A stretch of 64,000 nt of DNA from Oceanobacillus sp. CFH 90083. Its GTDB lineage: Bacteria; Bacillota; Bacilli; Bacillales; Amphibacillaceae. The notes beneath the pieces are model-generated. The model made no database searches and was not told the DNA's origin. It was given only the letters and a program-made list of their open reading frames with translations. Shown here piece by piece: positions 8,977 through 16,130 of the stretch (its first letter is position 1; every line of letters starts with the position of its first letter). Both the position numbers and the translations under genes were made by a program. The stretch lies in NCBI RefSeq assembly GCF_009389585.1, contig NZ_VIYG01000011.1:62001-126000 (forward strand), given 5' to 3'.

Positions 8977-11031
8977 TTAGGAATTATGAATAATCATGTT
9001 ATGAAATGCATCAATTTCAACGTTTTGATTTGGTAGTACCATTATCGTAGTATCCATCTGCTCTACAATAAGTGGACCATCTAATTTAACCCCTGGACGG
9101 AGCTGCTCTCTTTTATAAATACCTGTTTCATACACACCAGGTTCATTTGCTTCTGCATAAAATATGGATCTTTTTTCAGCTGGGTTTGGTAATATATTTT
9201 CTAGAGCTTCTTCTTTAAAAGTAGCTTTTGGAAGCTTGCCAACTGCGGTTAATCGATAATTTACAAATTCAACTGTTCCATCTTTTCTTGCATAACCATA
9301 CACTTTTTCGTGTTCTTTAAAGAATTTTTCTATTAGATTATCCAACTTATCATGCCTTATTTCATCCCACTCTACTGTAATAGGGATTTCATAATTTTGA
9401 CCTTTAAATCGCATATCGATAACCAATTCATATTCTTTATTTTCGTCTGATATATTCTCTTTAGATAGTGCTTTTTCTCCTTCAGCTCTTAAATTTTCAA
9501 ATATTTCAATGATACTCGTCATCGCTTCTTGTTCAGCAATTTTCACTTCAGAATGTACATAATCTGTCCTTACATCGGTAACCAGTAAACCTAAAGAGCA
9601 AAACGTTCCTGGTGCAGGTGGAATTAAAACTCTTGGAATTCCTAATTCTCTTGCCAGAGATGCACAATGTAAACCGCCCGCTCCACCAAATGATACTAAT
9701 GTGAAATCTCTTGGATCATGTCCTTTTTGAATCGAAATCAACCGAATGGTTTGGGACATATTTGCATTGACTACAGATATAATGCCCGCCGCTGCCTCCT
9801 CAATTGTCAAGTTAGTCTTGCTGCAGATTTCATTTTCAATCACTTTTTTACCGGCATCTAAATTCATATCCATTCTGCCGCCCAAGATTTTATCCGGGTT
9901 CAGACGACCAAGAATAGCATTTGCGTCCGTTACAGTCGGCTTTTCCCCACCTCGTCCATACACTGCTGGTCCCGGTATTGAACCGGCACTTTCTGGCCCA
10001 ACTTTTAATGCACCGCCTTCATCTATATGAGCAATCGAACCTCCCCCTGCTCCACATGCATGAATGTCTAACATCGGTATTCTGGAAGGAAATCCTTCTA
10101 TAGAACGCTCCATAGATATTTTCGGTTCACCGTCTTCGATTAAGCAAAAATCAGCAGATGTTCCACCCATATCAAATGTGATTAAATTATTATAGCCAGT
10201 TTGCTTTGATAGGTTCTTTGCGGCAACAACACCCGCCGCTGGACCTGAAACCGCTGTACGTATCGGCGACTTAACAGATTCATTAATGGATATAATTCCT
10301 CCATTAGATTGCGTTATGTAAGGTTCTGCTTTGATACCAAACTCCTTAACCGAACGTAAAAAGTTTGTCATATATTTTTCCATCACCGGCCCTAAATAAG
10401 CATTTAATACAGTAGTACTGAGTCTCGGATATTCTCTAAATTCAGGAACAAGTTCGGAAGACGAGGAAACATACACTTCGGGATATATTTCTTTTATTTT
10501 TTCAACAGCCCTTTTTTCATGCTCCGAATTAATAAACGAAAATAAGAAACAAACGGCAATTGACTGAATACCTATTTCTTTTAATTCTGAAATAACAGAT
10601 AACAGCTCATCCACATTTAATTCTTCAAAAACATCTCCATTTGCGAACAAACGTTCCTCTACTTCATAACGTAAATCTCCTGGAATAATTGGATCGGGAT
10701 TTGTAGCAAAAAAATCATATAATTTAGGTCTGGTTTGCGTACCTATCTCTAATAAATCTTTAAATCCTTTCGTTACGATCAAAGCCGTTTTTGATCCATT
10801 CCTTTCTATCAATGCATTTGTGGCTACTGTCGTTCCATGTGCTAAATACTCCACTTGCTCTGGATTGATCTTATTCATAGACAAAATTTCTGTAATCCCT
10901 TTCATTATTGCCAATGAAGGATCTTCTGGAGTGGAAGAAACTTTGTGATTCTTCACGATGCCTTTTAATGTATCTACTAATGTGATATCCGTGAAAGTTC
11001 CACCAACATCAACACCAACCATGTACCTCAT
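8977..11031 (-). CDS. hydantoinase A/oxoprolinase family protein
   Basis: A 684-residue HyuA-type ATPase subunit. The actin-fold phosphate-binding motif GVDVGGTFTDITLVD is at residues 5-19, followed by the AHGTTVATNALIER loop and the second nucleotide-binding part with TFDMGGTSADFCLI and VSFGGAGGLH. The length is normal for the family, and the C-terminal beta-rich domain is present. It starts with ATG behind an AGGAGG site and is the first gene of the operon that runs on to frlB. Together with HyuB it should use ATP to phosphorylate and hydrolyse a cyclic amide. Transporter and fructosamine genes in the same operon point to glycated substrates. Confidence 0.88.
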   Translation of the reverse strand: MRYMVGVDVGGTFTDITLVDTLKGIVKNHKVSSTPEDPSLAIMKGITEILSMNKINPEQVEYLAHGTTVATNALIERNGSKTALIVTKGFKDLLEIGTQTRPKLYDFFATNPDPIIPGDLRYEVEERLFANGDVFEELNVDELLSVISELKEIGIQSIAVCFLFSFINSEHEKRAVEKIKEIYPEVYVSSSSELVPEFREYPRLSTTVLNAYLGPVMEKYMTNFLRSVKEFGIKAEPYITQSNGGIISINESVKSPIRTAVSGPAAGVVAAKNLSKQTGYNNLITFDMGGTSADFCLIEDGEPKISMERSIEGFPSRIPMLDIHACGAGGGSIAHIDEGGALKVGPESAGSIPGPAVYGRGGEKPTVTDANAILGRLNPDKILGGRMDMNLDAGKKVIENEICSKTNLTIEEAAAGIISVVNANMSQTIRLISIQKGHDPRDFTLVSFGGAGGLHCASLARELGIPRVLIPPAPGTFCSLGLLVTDVRTDYVHSEVKIAEQEAMTSIIEIFENLRAEGEKALSKENISDENKEYELVIDMRFKGQNYEIPITVEWDEIRHDKLDNLIEKFFKEHEKVYGYARKDGTVEFVNYRLTAVGKLPKATFKEEALENILPNPAEKRSIFYAEANEPGVYETGIYKREQLRPGVKLDGPLIVEQMDTTIMVLPNQNVEIDAFHNMIIHNS

Positions 11032-11765
11032 TCGAATTCCTCCTATGAATTAAAAATATTTTAAATGAAAAATTATGGTGTTTTGCTATTATGTTAATTC
11101 GTTTTTCACCTTCGTCATATAGCCTTGAGCCAATTGAGGATGGTTTCTTACATCAGTTACATTTAATTGCTATTTTAATTGCACATGTAATAACGTTTTA
11201 AGGATTGCTATCCAATATATATTACTTATTCACTGGTAGATCCACTGTTTTTCATTATTTAAATTGAATTGACTATCTATATTGATTTTTCTTATACTAC
11301 TAAATCAAACTCCTCATGTTTCCTTTAAGTATAATTTTCATTAAATCATTATAAATCATATTATAACATTATATAATATTACGCAAGTATTTTTTGAATT
11401 TTTATTGTTCTTATATCTAAGAACAACCTTCTAATCTATTATCTAATTTTTTAAGAGATACTCCGTTAATGAGAAAACTGTAACAATATATAGTCTATCT
11501 TTTCCTGCCAGTCAAGACCTTCAAGACGATAGCTCAATTGGGTTTCATCATATACTTAAATACAAAGAGACTCCCATGAAATTCTGCACATTGAACCTCA
11601 TGGAAGTTTCGTAGCCCCTTGCAATTTTATGCGAATAAAATATATTAAGAACAAGCAAGAACGGATCCTAATTAAAACTCCTCTCCCCTACTTTCATTAC
11701 ATTGATAAAATGCTAATTAAATAGTTAATCTCCGATACAAATTCAACAAGATGAACGCAAATTAG
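11032..11765. other. gene-free region upstream of hyuA
   Basis: About 730 bases without a credible gene. The part nearest hyuA is AT-rich and includes the motif site at 11341-11390. Around 11570-11612 an imperfect inverted repeat (ACTCCCATGA at about 11569, TCATGGAAGT at about 11597) is visible. Short peptide-like stretches in several frames (for example a minus-strand run around 11500-11550) look like decayed coding sequence but could not be assigned to a family. Confidence 0.4.
11345..11382. promoter_or_regulatory. operon motif upstream of hyuA (site C)
   Basis: TATAACATTATA at 11362-11373 is the exact reverse complement of the 12-mer in the gap before frlB, set in a longer AT-rich, partly palindromic stretch. 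Its position about 330 bases before hyuA fits the main control region of the operon. Its function is inferred from recurrence only. Confidence 0.35.
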
Positions 11766-12878
11766 CTATAAGCCTGCTTTTTGAATAGTAGATTTCATTC
11801 TTTGCTTACTTTCATGCATAATACGTTCCTCATCCAATGTAAGGACTTCCCGGCTTTTCATAACAACTTCACCATTGATAATAACATCTCCTACATCTTT
11901 ACTGGTGACAGATTCAACAACCATGCCAATTAGGTGATTAGTAGGAGTTATATGGGGTTGATTAATATCAATTAAAGTCAAATCCGCTTTATTTCCAACA
12001 GTTATTTCCCCTTTTACATTCTCAAATTGCAGTGCTTTTGCTCCCCCTGAAGTAACCATTTTAATCAGTTCTTCTGCAGGTAATACGACTGGATCAAAAA
12101 CCGGCAATCCCCAATAAGCATGTAAGCCGGCACGAAATACCCGAATTTCATCAAACAAGCTTAAATTAGATGAAGAAGCACCATCACTGCCAATTCCAAT
12201 CGGCATATCCATTTCAATCATTCTGGGTGTTTTGGGAAAACCATGTGATGTAAAGTTTACTCTTGGGCAATGAACTATTTTTACATTTCTTTCATTTAAA
12301 AGCTCCAATTCTTTTTCAGAATAAACAACATTATGTGCGGTCAATAGATTGGGGCCAAGCGCTCCTAAAGAATCCAGATATTCAACCGGTCTCATCTGAT
12401 AGTTCTCCAGACAATACCTTACTTCATCTTTATGCTCAGCGAGATGCGCATGTAATCCCGTATTATATTTTCTTGCTAACGCAGCTGCCTGTTCAATTAA
12501 TTCAGGAGAGCATGACATTACTTGCCGAATCCCAAACCAAATATGAATACGATCATCGCTGGCACCATTGTATTCTTTATAAAGGTTTTCAATGTCTGTA
12601 AGTATTGTTCCTGCAGGCTGCTTCATAGAATCAGGCAGGAAGTCTCCAATATCTATGGAAGATTTAGTGATTGCAGCCCGCATTCCTGACTCCATCGCTG
12701 CTTGTGCAACCTTATGCATATGAACACCACCAGCATCAGCAAAAGCAGTAGTTCCCGATTTTATCATTTCCAAGCAACTCATTTGAGCACTGACATATAC
12801 ATCCTCTTCATTTAAGTTTCCTTCAAAAGGAACTAAAACCCGGGACCAGATCATCGGATATTCATCCATTGTGCGCAC
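11766..12878 (-). pseudogene. 5'-truncated TRZ/ATZ-type amidohydrolase
   Basis: The frame (up to 370 residues from a GTG at 12878) matches the C-terminal four fifths of SAH-deaminase/chlorohydrolase-like amidohydrolases. EDVYVSAQMSCLEMIKSGTT, HAHLAEHKDEV (metal His), TAHNVV and GIGSDGASSSNLSLFDE (metal Asp) are all present. The first 60-70 residues of the family, including the HxH zinc/iron ligands, are missing. Just upstream another reading frame encodes ELTKQRGA, which looks like the preceding family residues out of frame, and beyond it no homologous sequence follows. No ribosome site precedes the GTG or the ATG at 12869. I read this as a gene that lost its 5' end by deletion plus frameshift, so it is unlikely to make an active enzyme. 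Confidence 0.7.
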
Positions 12879-13030
12879 CCCGTTGTTTTGTTAACTCAGG
12901 AATATTTTACAAATTTGTTACAAATATGTTACATTATTTGTAGTAGCTACTTTTTAATAAAAATTATTATAAAGATAGCATTATCTATTAGCTACTGCTT
13001 TTCAAATACATACTTGATGGAGGTATAACT

Positions 13031-13774
13031 ATGGGGACTCTACTTGTAATATCAATGATTTTAGTATTATCAGGCTTGGCCATCTATACTTTATCTCACT
13101 CAACGTCCAATAGGAAAATAAAGAAAACGTATCTCCCTGCATTAGCGTTAGCTATGGTTCTTACTGTTTTAAGCGGGTGTGGTACGGATACTAATACTGC
13201 GGATTTAGATCAAGAAATAGAAAACAATGAAGAATTAACTTCTGAAATCGCAGAATTAGAAAAGGCTAATTCCAGCCTTCAAGCAGAATATGATGAATTA
13301 CAAAGTCAGTTCAACGAATTAGAAGAGGAAGTTACACAGTTAAAAGAAGAAAATGAAACATTGGAAGATTATGAATCAATTAAAGAAGAAAACGAATCAT
13401 TGGCTGAGGAAATTGCTGCATTAAAAGAAGAAAATGAGAAACAAGAGGATTATGAGTCAGTTAAGGAAGAAAATGAATCGCTGGCTGAGGAAATTGATAC
13501 ATTAAAAGAAAACAATAGTGAATTACAACAGCAACTAGAGGATAGCCAAGAAGCTAGCAGCTCTGGTAGCTCCACTTCAAGCACTTCCGAAGAAGACGAT
13601 ACTACGGCTAGTTCATCGCAATCAGCTGAAGGCGAGTGTAATATAAAAGGCAGTACATCCGGAATCTATCATGTCCCGGGCAGCACTTATTATGATCGAA
13701 CGACGAATGTTGTTAGTTGGTTTTGTTCAGAAGAAGAGGCTCAGGAAGCTGGATATAGAGCACCAAAAAATTAG
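13031..13774 (+). CDS. coiled-coil lipoprotein with C-terminal sunset domain
   Basis: A 247-residue cell-envelope protein. An N-terminal hydrophobic helix (residues 3-21) is followed by a second one ending in the lipobox-like VLSGC (Cys about 50). A long Glu/Lys-rich coiled coil (about 60-170) contains near-repeats of the [10 protein letters not shown] type, then a Ser/Thr linker. The last 45 residues, with [20 protein letters not shown] and the final [17 protein letters not shown], match the sunset domain found at the C-termini of secreted nucleases and competence-related proteins. A GGAGG site lies at 13019-13023. The domain's function is unknown. It stands alone, with decayed catabolic genes on both sides. 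Confidence 0.75.
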   Translation: MGTLLVISMILVLSGLAIYTLSHSTSNRKIKKTYLPALALAMVLTVLSGCGTDTNTADLDQEIENNEELTSEIAELEKANSSLQAEYDELQSQFNELEEEVTQLKEENETLEDYESIKEENESLAEEIAALKEENEKQEDYESVKEENESLAEEIDTLKENNSELQQQLEDSQEASSSGSSTSSTSEEDDTTASSSQSAEGECNIKGSTSGIYHVPGSTYYDRTTNVVSWFCSEEEAQEAGYRAPKN

Positions 13775-13801
13775 ACACAATCCTTCGGACGACGGTGCAA
13801 G

Positions 13802-13885
13802 AAAAAAGCAGTGGAAGTCATAGGAATTATTTCTACTCTTGTAGAACGTACGTCTATTGCAACAAAGACAGAAGTTTGGGAGTGA
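13802..13885 (+). pseudogene. C-terminal remnant of an unidentified gene
   Basis: An open frame reading KKAVEVIGIISTLVERTS and ending with TEVWE then TGA stops five bases before the next ORF start, the spacing expected for the last gene part before a co-transcribed partner. No start belongs to it and the upstream sequence is the end of the sunset-domain gene. It is probably what is left of the gene that once preceded the AtuA-C-like gene. The family is not recognised. Confidence 0.35.
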
Positions 13886-13890
13886 TAATA

Positions 13891-14218
13891 ATGAACAGAG
13901 TAAAATTAATCGATATTGCCCACAGTCGTGCTGGAGATAAAAGAAATATACTGAATCTATCGTTAATTCCCTATAATGAGGGGGATTACGAATGGTTAGC
14001 TGACGAAGTAACACCCCTGAAAAGGTGAAACATCATTTAAAGAATATCGTAAAAGGAAAAGTGATTCGATACGACCTTCCAAATATAAAAGCATTTAACT
14101 TTGTTTGTGAAGAAAGCTTGCTGGGGGGGTTACCACCTCACTGGCAATTGATACGCATGGTAAGAGTCTTAGTGCTGCTTTTTTGGAAATGGAAATAGAC
14201 AATATTAGTAAGATTTGA
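13891..14218 (+). pseudogene. frameshifted AtuA C-terminal (ferredoxin-fold) domain protein
   Basis: The start MNRVKLIDIAHSRAGDKRN at 13891, behind a GGGAG site, matches the small stand-alone AtuA-C-like proteins of hydroxyacyl/terpene-type catabolic clusters (family pattern: DIAHxRSGDKGNxxNIS). The reading frame breaks at CCCC (14014-14017); the next frame continues with EKVKHHLKNIVKGKVIRYDL and FNFVCEESLLGG. It breaks again at a run of seven G (14123-14129), after which VTTSLAIDTHGKSLSAAFLE completes the family to TGA at 14218. Two single-base-type shifts, both at homopolymers, disrupt an otherwise complete domain. Real decay is likelier than two sequencing errors, but both shifts sit at homopolymer runs. 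Confidence 0.75.
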
Positions 14219-14235
14219 TAATCCTCTAGTAGAGT

Positions 14236-14341
14236 GAGGCTAAGACAAATGTATTACAATCTAGCAAATTCTGAACATAGATTGAGTGAATACCCCACTT
14301 CAGAAATATGCTTTGCTTTCTGTGGGTTTGTCCTTAGCCTC
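14236..14341. repeat. 106-bp element with 14-15 bp terminal inverted repeats
   Basis: GAGGCTAAGACAAA (14236-14249) and TTTGTCCTTAGCCTC (14327-14341) are inverted copies differing by one inserted base. A nested hairpin (CAGAAA/TTTCTG near 14301-14321) lies inside. It could be a MITE-like element or a long structured transcript end. No target duplication is evident and no other copy was seen in the window. Confidence 0.4.
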
Positions 14342-14507
14342 CTGCTTTGTCATAGGTGGCTCAATACATCCACAATAATCAACTGTATTCACTATAGTTC
14401 AGCTTAGAAATTTCAGAGGGCTTTAACATTTTCAACCTGCAAACTACTTCAAATTTTTTAACTTGTCTGTATTTTTCATTCGAATTGTAATATGAAGTTA
14501 CAGTTAA

Positions 14508-14666
14508 TTATTTCTCGCCTCTTTTATCAAAATAATTTCTTTTGATCGTGTTTAATTTACTATTTATCATTGCATTTAACAGTAATAAATTATCTGTTTT
14601 TTGATTATAACTTGGTATATTTCCTGAAGGTTTATCAAAAAGAAGTGGACTTTTATTTGACCTCAC
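14508..14666 (-). CDS. small SpoIISB/SpoIISC-like antitoxin candidate
   Basis: A 52-residue ORF starting with GTG at 14666 behind a near-perfect AGGAGGGA site seven bases away. The sequence is basic and hydrophilic (begins MRSNKSPLLF, contains SGNIPSYNQK and ends KRNYFDKRGEK). Its layout, a KSP...SG.IPSY core followed by an Asn/Lys-rich helix, resembles both the neighbouring 55-residue SpoIISB-like protein and known SpoIISB. In Bacillus subtilis the SpoIIS toxin is neutralised by two small proteins, SpoIISB and SpoIISC. The position downstream of toxin and antitoxin, separated by a terminator, fits a SpoIISC counterpart. Homology is weak and rests on my reading by eye. Confidence 0.5.
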   Translation of the reverse strand: MRSNKSPLLFDKPSGNIPSYNQKTDNLLLLNAMINSKLNTIKRNYFDKRGEK

Positions 14667-14742
14667 ATGCTTCCCTCCTGCACAAGCAGCTTCATTTATG
14701 TTAAATATACTATCTGTATGGTCAAAATATGCCTGTTCTAAA

Positions 14743-14772
14743 CATAAAAAAGACAGGAATACACCTGCCTGA
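14743..14772 (-). terminator. terminator after spoIISB-like gene
   Basis: On the minus strand AGGCAGG and CCTGTCT pair across a six-base loop (one G-U pair) and are followed by TTTTTTA. It lies just after the stop of the 55-residue antitoxin gene and before the second small ORF. Confidence 0.75.
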
Positions 14773-14777
14773 TTGAT

Positions 14778-14945
14778 TTAGCTACTTATTTTTTCTTTTG
14801 CCTTCAAATGTTTTATAGCTCTATCGCTCTTTTTAAATAACTCCGATGTGTGTTTAGCATTTGGAATTTTTGGAATAGATGTTCCTGATTTTTTAGTAAA
14901 AAAAGAAGACTTACTTGAACGCTTGATTGTACCTGTCCTTATCAT
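14778..14945 (-). CDS. spoIISB: SpoIISB-like antitoxin
   Basis: A 55-residue basic protein starting at ATG 14945 behind a GGAAGGGG site, 37 bases after the stop of the SpoIISA-like toxin gene. Its second half, KKSGTSIPK followed by KHTSELFKKSDRAIKHLK, lines up with the SpoIISB C-terminal half as I recall it (KKRSTTSVAS..., HTARIFKENERLIDEYK). The length is practically identical to SpoIISB (56). SpoIISB binds the cytosolic domain of SpoIISA and blocks membrane killing. The gene order, toxin then antitoxin in one operon, is the same as in Bacillus subtilis. The conserved HT..(L/I)FK element makes the call fairly firm. Confidence 0.75.
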   Translation of the reverse strand: MIRTGTIKRSSKSSFFTKKSGTSIPKIPNAKHTSELFKKSDRAIKHLKAKEKISS

Positions 14946-14982
14946 TTTATCTACCCCTTCCTTTATTTTTATTATATCAAAT

Positions 14983-15861
14983 TTAAAATGAATCCTCTAC
15001 ATTTTCCATTTGACTATCAGGCTTTTTATACCAAGAATGGATAAACACCAAATTGATCACGTGATCAAAGTCTATCTGCAGTATGGAATCTCTTTTAGAT
15101 TTTATTAATACAATCACTGGAAAAACAAGGTTTGTAAATGGAATTAAGGCAGTATAATTATCCAATTGAACTACATTATTTTCTTTTAGATTTTCTTTTT
15201 CGCTAGCTGATGCCTCTATCCCTATTATACCTAGAATTCCCCATAAATCCTCCTCATTCGCTTCTCCGTTTATTGCAATGATATCCTGATTACAAATATC
15301 ACCGTACGAGCTTAAAAAATCTGTTAAAGAATCACAATATTCTTCTACATCCCATTCAAGAGATTTAAATAGTGAATAATCTATCCTATCTAAAATAGCA
15401 GTAAACTGTTTTCCTTTATTTTTTGTTTGAATGATAGTTTTTTTCATCTCTTCATTTATACTTTCAACTTCATTAATCTCCTCTATTTCTGCACCGCCTA
15501 TTTTTTTAATATTAGGAGTGAGGAAAATGGTCAAGTCAACAAAGATAAACATGCCTGCCAATAAAGCATACCATTGCCATTGTTCTGGGTCGAAACCGTT
15601 TTCGTTAACTAATAAAACAGTACCTATAATAAACAAAGAATACCAGGTACGCCTCAGATTCTGCTTGTGATTCTTAAAGTAAACAGGAAATAACCAGCTT
15701 ATTAATACAATAACCAGAATAAAGCAAATAAGCAATGTCCATTTATTAAATTGAAAAAAGGATATTATCCTGTCCCCATAGCTTGCTGATATGTAAACAA
15801 ATAACAAGACGAATATCGGTATAACCAATAATTTCAAAATCTTATATTTTTCTTGTTCCAT
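14983..15861 (-). CDS. spoIISA: SpoIISA-type membrane toxin
   Basis: A 292-residue protein with about four N-terminal hydrophobic helices (about 8-28, 40-62, 70-86, 96-115) and a cytosolic C-terminal domain. The segment RRTWYSLFIIGTVLL and then FVDLTIFLTPNIKKIGGAE corresponds closely to the SpoIISA signature (RKTWYLLFVLG..., ALIDAFIFLSAYVKKLAGSE). SpoIISA causes plasma-membrane damage when not bound by SpoIISB. The protein is about 40 residues longer than the Bacillus subtilis toxin, mainly from an extra N-terminal helix. A cognate small antitoxin follows 37 bases downstream. The identification rests on these motifs and the gene order. Confidence 0.8.
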   Translation of the reverse strand: MEQEKYKILKLLVIPIFVLLFVYISASYGDRIISFFQFNKWTLLICFILVIVLISWLFPVYFKNHKQNLRRTWYSLFIIGTVLLVNENGFDPEQWQWYALLAGMFIFVDLTIFLTPNIKKIGGAEIEEINEVESINEEMKKTIIQTKNKGKQFTAILDRIDYSLFKSLEWDVEEYCDSLTDFLSSYGDICNQDIIAINGEANEEDLWGILGIIGIEASASEKENLKENNVVQLDNYTALIPFTNLVFPVIVLIKSKRDSILQIDFDHVINLVFIHSWYKKPDSQMENVEDSF

Positions 15862-16045
15862 ATCATGACATCCTTTATAAATTATTATATATATCTATTC
15901 GACACGATTTGCTTCAATCCTTCAAAAGAACTAACTTTTTTGTAATTTAAAAAATAATTTTAGCTTCTGTCAGAAGAGTGAACGTTTTTATTGAAAATAA
16001 AAAAACATAGTTACTTTGTTTGGAGGCTCTATAGATATAATCAAA

Positions 16046-16090
16046 AATAACGGGTAAAGTCATCCTTCAAATGACCTTACCCTTATAAGG
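16046..16090 (-). terminator. terminator after the M24-like gene
   Basis: GGGTAAAGTCAT (16052-16063) and ATGACCTTACCC (16071-16082) form a 12-bp stem with one mismatch and a 7-base loop. On the minus strand the stem is followed by GTTATTTTTG. It lies 50 bases past the stop of the M24-like gene. Confidence 0.8.
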
Positions 16091-16130
16091 ACTTACCTCT
16101 GTCTCAACTATTCTACACAACTTCCCAAAC

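Noticed and set aside
11500-11660. Insertion sequence remnant upstream of hyuA
   Set aside because: An imperfect inverted repeat and protein-like snippets exist, but no transposase motif could be recognised.
12879-13030. Rest of the amidohydrolase N-terminus
   Set aside because: Only a few out-of-frame family residues are present; no HxH motif can be found in any frame.
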